Positions 33,201-46,570 of a stretch of 64,000 nucleotides of DNA are shown here, piece after piece. The notes under the pieces are model-generated. The model made no database searches. It worked only from the letters and a program-made list of their open reading frames with translations, and was not told the DNA's origin. The stretch's first letter is position 1, and every line of letters starts with the position of its first letter. Origin of the DNA: Hyaloperonospora brassicae (lineage: Eukaryota; Oomycota; Peronosporomycetes; Peronosporales; Peronosporaceae); contig CANTFL010001312.1 in assembly GCA_947650285.1 (NCBI GenBank), forward strand, positions 620,001 through 684,000. Direction: 5' to 3'. Position numbers and translations under genes: made by a program.

Positions 33201-36200
33201 TTTTTCGGTATCGGCAACAAATCGTATTTAAACATTAGTTTAAAACGTTCCTATCCGGTGAATTTGTTTTTGAATGCGACCAATACTTTTTTTCGGCGTC
33301 TTGGCGTCCTATCCAGACATGCTCTTGCGATATACGTACACATTCCGAAAGTACTTTTAAACATGGCAGCGGATGGTATTGAAAGAGACTAATGCAATGA
33401 TTTTAATGGTCAATTGTTCGAGACATTAAAATTCAGATTCGCATTATTCAAGCTTGGCAATTGATCCCGTATATTTTGATGAACGGCCGTTCGCAATGAA
33501 ATATAGAGTAGAATGATGTAATAGCTGGCCGCAGCAATCTTCATTCATTGAAAGTGACGTAGCCATTTGTTGAAGCGCGGCATGTTGTGATTAAAGACCA
33601 ATTTTCGTATAGGGCGACGTTGAAAGGTTCAAACGGCGTTTTCATTGTGTGCAGTGCGACTTGAGCGTTAGAACAAGAATTTTATAATGCGAAAACGGCA
33701 AACTTAAAAAAAAATTTCCGATTTTTTTATTCGGCCAACTTATTAAATAACAGGTCATTGATGGTCCGCACTGTACATACCCAATTACTATTTTTAAATA
33801 ATATAGTACACTACACCTTGCAAATTCTTGCTGTTGTAGTGTTAATATAAGTTTTATTTGATAACTTAATTTAAATGTCATTTTTTTGATGCACACCATT
33901 CACATTTTTTTTCGAGTAAAATCTCTGCATAATCGACTTAATAATTCAGTTCGACACAACGAAAATTAGTTTATGCTATTGATTATTAAAATTATCGTTT
34001 AACTACTTTTGACGCAAAATTAATGGTTCAATTTGCTACTTACATGAAAATACATTAATGGAGGTAACAAATGACTAAATTAATGTGCCAGCTCTTTCCT
34101 GGTCTTTTAAGACGTTGCTACCGGTGCTCATCGCCAGCGTCATGAGCACATTGCATAAGGGTGCTTGAGCGGACAATAATTAAGATGGCATATTTAAAAT
34201 AATATACATGTATATTTTAAATACGAGGACAGAAACTGGTTTTTTAAAAATTATAACCGATTTTTAATGCGTAACTCTAATTTTTATTGTTTTGGTACAA
34301 TCGAAAATTTATACCCACTATCAATATGTGGAAATATGACGGCAGTCCGCTAAAAGTTGTATGTCGCGCGGATAATGCCAATCCGCTGTGCAGAATTACA
34401 ACTGCTCCTAGAGATATAAATTTGTTTTAATAAGTTATAGTGTAATGCGTAATAAATAGTGATTTAATATTATGATGCGACTTGTACACATCTAAAATGT
34501 TAAGCTTATAAGCAGCAGTAAAAGATATATAATATATGCCCCTAAATCTTGATAGTGTAGATTGTAAAGTTTACGACGGACACGAGGCTCTCAAAGTGTC
34601 TTATTATATAGAGTAGCGTACAGATCCCTAACACGTTTATATCCATAAAGGTTGCGTAGATTTGCAATACAATATTATGACTCTGTGGTAATATCTATAT
34701 AACCCGAAACTAACAGCCGTCGTATAGACGATAGTTATCAGAAATCAAACTTTATGACGTCTTTAAAACGTAAGTCCAACCGCATTATTAAGATGAAACA
34801 TGCTTACTCCCTTCATTTGATTGCATCAACGAGTTGCGATGATGAATTTTTTGTGTAAATTTCAATGTTTGCCTTACTAGGATTTTAAGAATTATCCTTT
34901 TATGTGCTATCATCATTTTATTTTTGTGCAACGATAAGATAAATATTTCAGACTTACGCTAGGTCTTTTTTTACGGACGAAGTAATATGAGAATCATTTT
35001 AATATTCCTTTTATGACGCCATTAGGCTTGTTATAAATATAGATATACGATGAATATGACAAGGCGATTTTTTATTCATCAGCATAGTAGTATTAAACAT
35101 TATTTTTTCATAGAATCCAGTGTATTATGATTCTTGAAACTGGTTTACTTATCTGGTGTATATTAGCTTATTAACTCGCGCATTCACATGCCGTCGGTAC
35201 CTGTGTTCAAAAGGTATTCATGTATCACTTATTATATAATCAAACGCTTTAACGGTCAAGACGTTTCATTACCTATATAATAATATGAACAGAAAAACCT
35301 TGTAGAATGGAAATCAAAAGTGTAAGTAGAAATGACGAGGTATTTATATTATAAAATTATCAAATTATAATATTATACCACTGAAACGAATGTGTAGGAT
35401 ATGAATTTATTTTCTAAATATTAGGACTGGTGAGATGCCAGAAGCACCCGTCCTTCTAAAGATACTATTAATAACATCCTCCATCTTTCAAATAATCCCA
35501 ATGCAATAAAGGTTTGTGTTTATAATATTGTAGTTTTGTCTACAGGATATGCGTATTATACCTCGCTATCCAGATATATATAAATAATTAAATTTATCTT
35601 TGTATATAAAGAAGTAAAGCCTTTCACCATAAGGATTAATTCAAAAAGTTTGAAGGGTATCTTTGAAATTGTTTTGAAGTAATATGCGCGGTAAATCACA
35701 CAGTAAGAGATTGCCCGAAATTATGATAATATTTTATTTTTAGCTATGATTCGTTTAAATGTGTTTATACGAAGGAATCTCATGGCAGTGTTTATTTAGT
35801 TTGAAGCGGCCAAACTTTTTAATTTTATGTATGTAGACTTTGTATGGTATAAAAAAGGCAAAAATACATTTTCACATGCGTAACTCCCAATCATACAGTA
35901 AGAAGTATTTTAAAGTGCGCTGTCTTGACATTAAAAATATAAGTTATAAAAATGTATACTTGTAAAAGATATAAAAAAAATTTGTAAGCAAAATCGACCA
36001 CGCACTTGCCGATATCATTAAAGGTAAAATTTATGCTCACCGTATGAGGCATTTTGCTGTTCTGGGTGAATTCCATTTGTAACTGATGGAATGCTGAAAA
36101 AACAGATATCAGCAAAACATGTTCAAAACTGAATGTATGATGAGTGTGATGTCTGATACCTCCAATTTACGTAGATTAATTTCTTTTTGCTTTTTTGTTA

Positions 36201-38205
36201 TGCGACCCGACACTATAAAAGTATGTAACACATAATGCAAGATGTACTTGAACAGCACAGCTTACGTTTGACTTTCAGAATCGCGACGGCGATATAAAGA
36301 GACATAGCCGTTAAAAATCGGGCTGATATATACCTTAAATTGAGCTCTTAACTTTAGAACCTACTAAAGAAATCATTTTCTTGACGCCTTGGTGCCCAAA
36401 ACGAGATAACTTTTTATTTTGTGGAGAAAGATCGATGCAATGGTTCCCACAACAGTGACAATCGAAGAAACTACGATGATATATATTTGCTATTAAAAGC
36501 AATTTTATTTTATATCTTTTGGTACTCAAATCTGTATTTAATTTGTAAGGAGAATAATGCTCCAGTAAAACCGTTTCATTCCAGTTAGACATAGTGCAAA
36601 GTTATATTACAACTTAGGGCTCCTGATATACACCAAATATGCGGCAAGTACGTAATGACGATATGTCCTTATCAAAAATTTACATTATCTCATCGTGGTA
36701 TTCTTAATATTGACGACTATAAATATATTTCAAAAACCGTCTCCACTCATATGGGTACATTTCAATGTAATATTGATCGTCACGTACCACCAAAGTATTG
36801 TGCAGTTCAAGTGAGCCCTCTATCTACATAAAATATATAGATTGCGTCCTATATATCATTTCGTTAATATACCATGCCTGATTTAAACGAACATTTGCCA
36901 AATTATTGTAACTGAGACGGACACACATGTTGGCAAAGAGCTTGTAGTCATAATATGAAAAACTTCGTGCGAAAAATTTGGTTTAACGTTTTTGGGTACA
37001 TCTGATTCAAAAAAACGATTTGTGGAAACGTTTGAGACGGTTGCTAATTTCAAATATTATTACAAAAAAATTATGTAAGGTCCGTGAAATGGCAGCCCTT
37101 TCATCGTGTTATTGGGTCTCGAAGGGTAGATGATGTTTGCAAATATGAGATGCCAAAAGATTTTTCCATGCTGACATAATATATTTTACTTTTGCGAGAC
37201 TCTGTAAGTATTCTTTAACTTTTGATCCAGTCGGTAAATTTATATCAGTGATCTAAATTTACTAAACTCGTCTTGTTACTGGTACTTAAACGGACTCAAA
37301 TCGCAACACTTTACGAAAAATACATAACGGCTATAATTTGGATCAAATATTATGGCAAAAAATGACGAGATAAATACGAAAGCCTGAACAACGAAGCAAG
37401 TTATGATCGCCTATAGTGAGGTTTCATGCCCGAGGTAGTAAAAATATTTATCACGTATAAGGTCATGACGAATGCATAAAATTCAATATTATAATATATT
37501 TTCAACATAAATTCCACTGTAATCCCGCTCTATATAAAAGATCTCAAGCAATGTTGAAATTGGGTAATGTGTATTCCACCATAACGATCTTACCTCTCAT
37601 CATCACATATAATTTCAATGATCATTTAATGATGGCTAGTATTTCGTGTTATATATGACCAATCTTGTGCATTTACCACTGTAACAACAAATAATTAAAA
37701 TTAATTTGTTTTAGTACAAAATGGTAAGGTTTGTTCAAAATTACAAATTATTTTTTAAATTTTAGACTCATCAACACAAATGTACTCAGTTTAAGACATT
37801 ACTACTTCCTTATACCTCGGCAACGTCCCGCTTTTAATGAAATGAATAATCTCGATCGTACCAGCTGATGTTTGGGGAATTATATACTTTCAATCTTTAG
37901 AGTATAGACAAGCACATAAACGCCAAACAATGTACGCAATAATTATAATTCATGCCACGCCAAAATTTTTCTATATTTAAATATTTTTGTGTTTTTTAAG
38001 ATTCATCTGAAGCTTTTTTTACTTTTTTATCATTTTCCTGGAACGACTCATAAAATGCAAATAAGAAACCCCATATCAATTCATGTGCGGTCCTTTGGCC
38101 ACCTAGTAGTATGTAGACTTCTTGGATAAGGCTTGTAGACTTATAAGGATAATTACCTTTTTTGACGTATCGTTGGTCACATTTGTCGTTATATTCAGTT
38201 TGGCA
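33201..38205. other. AT-rich tract without recognisable genes
   Basis: Long AT-rich region. No transposon domain, coding block or LTR core seen. Frames are short and of AT-driven composition. Confidence 0.5.
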
Positions 38206-38217
38206 TTCTAATGACAA

Positions 38218-38251
38218 ATTAAGTTTTTTATAATTTAAAAAACTTAATCAC
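38218..38251. repeat. Short perfect-arm inverted repeat
   Basis: ATTAAGTTTTTT and its complement AAAAAACTTAAT face each other with a few bases between. It could be an AT hairpin, a small terminator-like structure or chance in an AT-rich tract. Confidence 0.5.
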
Positions 38252-41200
38252 GGTGAGAACTTTAGCCGACTTCATCGGTTATTTGACTGCTACATTTAGC
38301 ACCTGTTTCACATAGAGTAGCATAATATATGTTATACTGGCAAACTATATTAAGAACAGTTTATGCCATATAAAAATTCTAAGGTTATATCATCTGCTAA
38401 ATAATATTGACAGAAGTTTATTCAGTGTAGCAACAACTTTTAAGTACGAATTCCTTTTTTTATTTGTTTTGCATAACAAAGGTGTAAGTTACAGATTTAT
38501 CACGATATTGACTGCGTATATCAATCAGCTATTTATTAAATTATCCTTGGATGATCATTATTAATGTTCAATTATATAAATTGACAAACAGTAGCTGTCA
38601 TATAAGATATCCTGCAATTTGTATAATTTTCTGCAACATGTCGTCTATGGATTCATTTACGAGTAACTGACCAGGTTGATGGTCTTGGCGGTTATTTTTA
38701 CGCAAATTGGGAGTAAACCTCCGTGATTTCATTAGATTTCCCTCTTTACCTGCGGTATTAAATTTACCTCTTTCTGTATAAAAAGATAAAAGAAGATTTA
38801 ATTCTCGATTGCGCCATTAGTTTCGAGTAGCGTAGATGCAAAAAAATGTTTAATGTTTCAAATTTATTTAAGTTTGATCAAAATTATATGTACATTAGCA
38901 CTCTTTAAACCCCTGATAGTCTTGCCTCGACTTAAGTTATCAGTGCCCCCAATTTATTCCATATGCTACAATAATGGTCTCAAACAACTCGATAATGGAT
39001 TTGTTGAAGTCTAGAATTGCTCTGCTTGTCAGTTTACCCATCGTAAAGCATGAAAATGTTATCTTAACTTTGACTCCAAACTCAGCTTTGACTTCCAGTT
39101 TTGAATAATGTCAGAGATAGAAGTCATTGTAACAAACGTCATCATAGCTTATAATATTTTAATATATAGACAGCTAGCAAGCCATATCAACAATTTTTAT
39201 ATTCGTTCATGTCCTTGTAATGTAATGGCCAGAATGAGCGATACAGGTCTCCCACATCTGTAAAATACTGCAGTATTCATTTTCATGATTCGTTACCTGC
39301 ATTTATATATGGAGAACGAGTTGCGCCAGCTATGATCTTTTTCTTGTGTAGATAAGATGCGGTGGTCTGTCGTTTTCTAAATTATACATTTTTACTATTA
39401 ATCATTTTTATCGTCAACAGGCTTGACCCCATATGCTATCCGTGTACCAGAATTAATTGCATGATACGCCTTTCAGAACAGCGTCCGGACTAATATTATT
39501 TCACGATACTTATCATTAATTTTACCCCCACGAGATTCTGGTGGCTTTATGACAATCTCAAAAATTTATAGTATAGTCAAAACTTGAATTGCCAAAGATG
39601 TTGCTGCAATAGTTTCAAAGCCTTAACGGTCTAGCTTACCTTATACTAATAATTAGCAATTTTGTGTAATATAACGTCTTCTATTAATTTAAAAAAAATG
39701 CAATGTGCACACTGTTATTCATTAATGTGACGATGAAGGTATATTTGCCACCACTTTGAGCGCAATTTCTAATATATATCTACAAGTGACCTTGGTTACT
39801 TTACTGTAAAGTTGTAAGTGTACACATGGATATAACTTGCTTTAATCGTAAATATTGCATTGCGAATATACATTCGGCCACGCTATATATTGGACATCGA
39901 TATCAATATGATCGGTCATCTTATAATCGCTTTTTGATTGTCATTGACTAGTGTAATCCATCCTAAATTTTTATCGAAAAACAATCAAGAAATCGTCCTT
40001 TCCTATATAACAAAATTGTATTGGTGATATGTTAAATACCCATACGCATCTCGTTCATCCTAAACATTGCTAAGCTACATGACATCGTTATTTTCTATTC
40101 TATTTATTAATCCGCGACGACAGACAATTAACCCGATTTTGATTATCCACACCATATTATTGATTTATGCTGAATCTGTAGCAGGTAGAGGTCACAAAAT
40201 GCGTTCAACCAAACTCTAGTTCAGCAGGTACCTAACGACGCTTGAAAAAAAGCTCCATTCCTTGTAGTAAAGGCGCGCAGTTCATGTGCCGGTCGGGGGG
40301 GGGCACGCGGCTTTGGGCACCGTTATGCGCTTTTTTAAAGAGGATAAGTATCGTTTTACATAAACCGGGAAAATATGGAAATAATAAATAATGCGACTAA
40401 ATTGAAAATGAAACGATGCCATAAATATGTGTCGATTTGAATAAGTGTTTTTATACATCAAATCGATCCTAAACAATTAAATTAACATGAATTCTTTTGT
40501 CCTGAAAATGTGTAGGAAGTCACGGATCGAGATGTAAATTCGCAACGGCAATAATGTAACCCAGAAAAAATAAAATGTATGAACTTGTATCTAAAAGACT
40601 ATATGGATCCTTTGCCGCAACCACCAGTACTCGTATCTCGTTCAACACTGTTGTGACTATTGGAGGCCGATGTAGTTGAAAGTGCTTCTTTGGTTCCCCC
40701 AATGCTCATTATTGCCGAGACATAGAGTGTTTGTCGGATGCGCATGCCTTGTTTTACATGTGCCCTCGGTGCGATGTCGTCGGTTGGGCTACATTGCGCT
40801 CTTGGTAGCGTCCTTAATTACTTCTATCTTGATTTAGGTCAGTGCTCAAGAGGGACGACATCTGTTCGCGATCTTTCATCGGTAACATTATTATTTGCGT
40901 ATATGTATTTCAGCTTGCCACTTATATCGGTTTTAAGATCAGTATATATGCCATGTAACCATATGTTCAGTGTTGTTGATGCTTCATTATACTTGATCTT
41001 CTTTGTGTATAATCAGAATATCCTCGGTGGGGTAGACCAATAATCGCTGGGCCGGTCCGTCATTATATATGTCAAGTTCTGTATACTTTGCTGTAGCCGT
41101 CAGTAGTCAAATTATTATCAAATACGCCAGCTCTCTACCGCAATCTATGGACTACTTATCTTTTTACACCGATAACTATCTCGGCCATCAGATCAATATA

Positions 41201-44200
41201 ATGATTAATCCCCCGTACATATATCTGAACATCGGCAATAGAAGAATAGTAGGCAATTTTGATTATTCAAAAACAATTTAAGGTTGAGACAACCTTTCAC
41301 TGTGCCTCTTATACCTTGAACATTCACTCGTAAGCCGGAATGACTTATGTCGAGGCAAAATTATATTTTTATGTCAAATTGCTAAGCATGGACGGTAATT
41401 GAAATGCTGTTACCGCGTTATGCTAAGAATTGATTTAATTTATAAATTCCGGACCACAATTTTGCTATATACCTATTATTATTTTTTTGTGATGAAGTAT
41501 AAGACAATATTAACCAATCGATCAACGTGTCTGGATAAAATCTATTTAAATTATCTGAAAAGGATAATCAGCGATTTGAATTTGAAATGATATTTTTATA
41601 ATCCCTCACCAATTTAACTATTGTTTGATGTCATTTGTCATATTTTGTACATTGTATAATCTCGTAACATTCATACCGGTCAAATACTTCATGTAGTCAA
41701 ATTGGTGGCAGCAAGTTGTGTTATTTCAATAAGTCTACAAGTAATGACACAATCGTCTTACATGATATGGTGCAGACGCACTAATGGCATAAATACATCA
41801 ATAACACATCGCTCGGTCATGAACAGATAGGTTTAAAGGGCTAGAGGTTACCGTCCCTACTAGTAATTATAATGCTTCAACCTTTAGAAGGATAAATTTG
41901 GTCTTGGGCACTGCACTAGTATAATATTCACAATCCATTACCATCATGTTAAACTTGCAATAGCTTTCGTCAGAATGGTGCGATGACTCGATCTTATCGG
42001 ACCTTAATCGATGTGACATTCGTTCCCATACCATTACGTTTTATTCGGGAATCCATTCAACAAGGTCTGGTAGTTGGACTCTCCAGCTATTGCTCTATCA
42101 TCATTATTATCCGCTTCATTTGGTGTACACAGGAATAGAGTCATCATGAAATATAGTGACTTTACCATCTGCTCATCATATCCTAGGCAAGCATATTCGT
42201 CAAGATTACGGTAATCTTGAGCACGTCCGATGGTGCTATCAGCCATGCCAAGTAATTTAGCCTTTCAGCTGTGGCAAAGTATATAATGCCACTAACTCCA
42301 CTCTCTTCGAGGAGGGAAAAGATACTGATACTTATGGTAAATCGCGGAAGGTTTAAACTACTCAATCTCACAGATTGATGGGTGTTCAAGTAAAACATAT
42401 TTGATGTGAGATAAGGTGCTACTGGTATAGGGTCTGGATCGGTCTATTCTATTTTACAATACGCAGCTCAAGATAAGGGGCACGTACCTACTTCATTTTC
42501 GAAAAAATATTAAATGTAAAAACTGGGTTAAGGAAATTAATGGCCAAGATGGTGTATGTATTGATGAGATCGGTATTTATCTAGCCCGGCCGATCCGGCA
42601 CTATCCTTAGTCAATCTACCAATGTAAATCTGGGACGAGGCGATTTTTCTGGGTGGTTCAGAGACCAGATAATATGTCTTTTACCAAACCGGAGACATAC
42701 TATGTGTATATTACCATACATCCAGCAGCACACAAAAATCGACAATCGGGATCGAAATGTACATTCGTGACAGGGTATCCTGTAATGTTTGGACGAGGAA
42801 ATTTTAAAAAGAGGTTGTAAGTCTATATGAAATGATTCCGAATAGGTCAGATGAAAAGAGCCTGCAAAGGGTGTGGGAGTTCAGGGTCACAAAGTTCATT
42901 TAATCCGCTTCGGCTGATTCTTTGACTTTGTATTTTTTTTAAATATAATCACAATATTCTGAACAAATAGCACAATATATTAGATATTTTCAATATTTTG
43001 TAAGAATCTAAAATTAGGACTATAAAGTACGACCTTGCAAAAATTAACGTTATCATCTTGATATCGGCCGGATATACTAACACGTGATCGAGAAGAAGAT
43101 CTAGCGATATGTTGGTATAAGTTCGGACAAAATTAAATGGGTAAAGCGATACGTATTGTGGTAAGGTGGCGTGTAACTTAGTTAGTAAACAGACTTGAGT
43201 TGCACAGTCTTTTTAAAAGGCAAAGATATTAATTCTTCAGAATAAAATGTTCTGGCTGCCCGACGACTGTAGGCCGACGCCATTCACGTCTTTACAGGCC
43301 TATCTTGACTAGTCGTCCAAGATCGTGATAACCGATCTCAAAATATTTGACCCAGATCTTCCTAGTACTAACAAGCTCCACTCATATAAAATGAGCAATT
43401 AACAAGGAATGGAGTGTGGAAGACGACCACGAGATGGACAAAATGGCTCAATTTTTAGAAATAGACGTTTCAAGAATACACTGCGCGAGACCGCGATGCA
43501 AGAGTAATAATTCGCTATGTGAAGATTTCCGAACAGAGATATAATAACTCGATTCATTACACAGAGCGAGTTTATCATCTCCCAAGGTCGAAACGAAATC
43601 TGTATATTAATTATACTAGAAATGTCGCAAACTGAGCATGACGCCATACAGCAACGCAGCGACTGAATAACCGCATTCATAAAGTGTCAATTCTAGGCAA
43701 GTGAACGACCGCATATCATATCATTAATTTTGTAAGATAGCTATTACAAAAAGCTACTACTTGTCTATACCAGGCCTGATAAATATTGATAGTTAGTTTG
43801 ACCGAAAATAATATAGTTTTGGACAAGATAATATTTCCGTACGCTAATGTTCCTTTGATTTTGTCACATATGCATCGAGTACAATACACCTAATATTAGC
43901 GCTTGTAAAGTAGCACAATTACAATATTCTGATCCGAATTGTTACACAATCATTAATTTGTATGTTGTTCCGAAAGTTTAATTCGAAAAATAATTATCGA
44001 ATGATCAAATAATATTCACAGATATTTTTTCTCTGCATCTTTTTGTACCGTTAGATTTTGTGGAGGATAGAAAGGTAGGCCACTTATTTGCTCTCACATG
44101 TAACTTTTTTGCAACGGTTCAGATACTTTTCACATTATATATTGTTTCCTTCGTTTATGTTTCAATACAGACGGCATCTATCACCATTCATGTCGTTGTG

Positions 44201-44387
44201 TCACCTTTGGTTCGTTCACAAACCTAACAACATTTAAGTACAATGGAAAATTGCCTCAGAGTTTTGGTCTTGTGTTTTGAGCTGAAATCAGATGCCGACG
44301 AATGTGGTTGAATGAGAGGAGCGTGATCAACAACTTTTCTGTGCCTTTTGAACTTTCCGCAGCGTAAAGTATTCCTGTAAAAATTAA
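38252..44387. other. AT-rich tract with patches of higher GC, no gene recognised
   Basis: Patches at about 40500-41300, 41800-42450 and 43230-43680 have more balanced base content and short open frames on both strands, and may be old transposon or host-gene remnants. I could not match any to a family. Confidence 0.45.
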
Positions 44388-44711
44388 AGGTTTAGTTTTT
44401 CGCAATATCATGATGTTGACTCATCTGCTGTGGCAGAGAAGAATGGTCTTCAAGCGAAAAAACTTTTGGCCAACGTGCCTGCATATATTCTCTTCTTCTA
44501 TACTTGCTTGCATTTATTCATTAAATATACCTTTTCGGACCTCTACGAGACGGTACTATTTTTCGCTATCCAGGTCATGGTCAGCGTCGTTTTGCATACC
44601 GTGAATGTTGCGTCGTTCAACACGTTATTAGAGCCGAAAAATTACTATTTCTCGCGATTAATGCAAGTCATTTTCTTATGCAAATTTTATCGGTCTCTAC
44701 GTTTGTATTAG
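44388..44711 (+). pseudogene. Unrecognised hydrophobic reading frame, possible exon or gene fragment
   Basis: Open from 44388 to the stop at 44709-44711, about 107 codons, with no ATG until inside the frame (the apparent start at 44430 is GTG). It has a hydrophilic start (S-A-V-A-E-K-N-G-L-Q-A-K-K) and then two or three hydrophobic segments that could span membranes, with varied rather than AT-driven residue choice. It might be an exon or remnant of a membrane protein. I do not recognise the family and cannot exclude chance. Confidence 0.25.
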
Positions 44712-45239
44712 TATAATAATAGTCAAGTAAATAAAGTAAATACGGCTGGCGGTGAGTCCTCGATCCACAAAAGAGGTATTCGACGATGTTGGCTTGACTT
44801 TGTGGTGATGCAAATTATTGTACTGTCGCTAGGATGTTTACGTCGTAGTAAATAATTTGGTATTATAAGATATGAAATCCATAAATTTATTTTTTACTTC
44901 GACTCAGCTATAGCGTCCAGACAACATGGTATTTTGTGTATACAACTATACAATTGACATTTACAAGGAATATAACTTCTCATGAAACAAACACCGGTAA
45001 TTTTACACGGGTTTAATAGTTAATAAAATAAAAATTTCAATGGCAGCTATTACGTCGCGCAAGGTATAGCCGATCCATAAGAGATAGAGAGGAAGGCATC
45101 AAGACATGTATTTCTGTCTTAAAACTAGACCAATGGTGTAGTCAAGGTTGTAGAATAGGGAGACTTAAATGAATGGTCAGCATTACTTTAGTTTCATGAA
45201 GCTTGACGACAGGAAATATAGGCGTTCGAACAGCAGTAC

Positions 45240-46570
45240 GACGTATCAAACCCAGCCGTTACCGTAGCCGTGGCCCTGTATTGTAGTGGTCATCGCTCTT
45301 TTGAGGAGTCGATCCCAACTCTTCATTGGCGCCCGGACGACCGGCTAACGGAGGGGTACTTCGATTCCGTGTTCTTGATAGCCTTCCTCACCTTGTGTAC
45401 CCGTCGGTGGGGCAGGTTGCACTCTTCCAGGTGGACTCGTATCAATGTAAACCTTGACCGTGTTTGCGATAGAGTTGAGGTTTGATCTCTTTTTAGAAAT
45501 CTTCACACCGCGATTGGGGTTAAAGTAGTCTCGTGGAATTCTCCACGGGATCACTTGTATACTTGTAGGGTGCTAAATATGAGTCACCCGGATGTGTAAG
45601 AGATCGCCTTTTCCAAATGTAGCCCTTGATTTGCTAGCCTTCTGACCACTTGAGCCGTTTCGCGAACTTGAGTCCTCAACCTTCAAAAATTTCTACATCC
45701 AGTCTCAGTTGGGGTGTTTGTTAAGAGTTCTTGATCCCTGGCCGAACAATCCAGGGAAGTTACTTATATATAGTATGTGACTTTATCTTAACGTCGGGTG
45801 GCCAGTGATCCACCCGGAGGAGAAGTCGACACGTGTACTTTGAAGCAAATTGAACCATATTTAATGCTAATGTCCAACCTAACAAACCTGTCCCTATCTC
45901 AACGGTTTAGACATCCCATGCCACGCGTCGTTCCCGCTAGAATGTAGCAACCTTGTACTAGAAAGGTACAAACCTGGTTTACTTGTCCGATCACAGTCGC
46001 CTGCTGGTCGCCGATCGTGTGGTGTAACCCACCCTAACCTGGTCTCAACCACATACGTGGTCACTGATCACGATATCGATCACCTCCTTCATTGAGATCG
46101 CCTTTTTAATCTTGAGTCACAAGGTGTGGTATACATTCTTCCAATCGCGATCGCTTGTCGTGGTCCACACCAACACATGGTGTGCCACACACTCTTCCGA
46201 CCGTGGTCGCATGTCGTGGTCAACATCAACCTGATTGCGACTTCATGTCTGATCGCCGACCACGATAGCGATCTCCTCCTTGATCGCGATCGCCTTGCTT
46301 TTCGCGATTTACTTCTTAATAGACTCATCGCCAGTGCCATCGCCTTCATGACAGTAACTCCATCTCCGTACCTTGTACTCTTCGCCTGTCGTACTTAAGA
46401 CCGATATCAAACGTCCCATTCTGTCTGGTTGATGTCCGGTTCTGTCTAATCGTTCGGTGGAAGTGATCTGACCAGTTTTGAGACCGGCGTTGCCTACCGT
46501 CTGTCAACCCGGATGTAACTGGAGCGCGATCCCTTCTTGTATCGCGAATTTAACTTGTCGCTTTACCACA
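45240..46570. repeat. GC-rich island with diverged internal repeats, family unknown
   Basis: Sharp rise in GC against AT-rich flanks. Between 46080 and 46310 related blocks recur: TTCTTCCAATCGCGATCGCTTG then TCGTGGTCCACACCAAC, against CTTCCGACCGTGGTCGCATG then TCGTGGTCAACATCAAC, about 60 bp apart; and GATCACGATATCGATCACCTCCTT against GACCACGATAGCGATCTCCTCCTT. Many GATCGCGATC-like palindromes. Open frames on both strands (45345-45554 and 46089-46349 minus; 45270-45485 plus) give Arg-rich or Pro-rich proteins that I do not recognise. Probably a decayed transposon. Confidence 0.5.

Noticed and set aside
41800..43680. Minus-strand frames that faintly suggest Copia pol
   Set aside because: No catalytic or zinc motif could be aligned; the resemblance was not better than chance.
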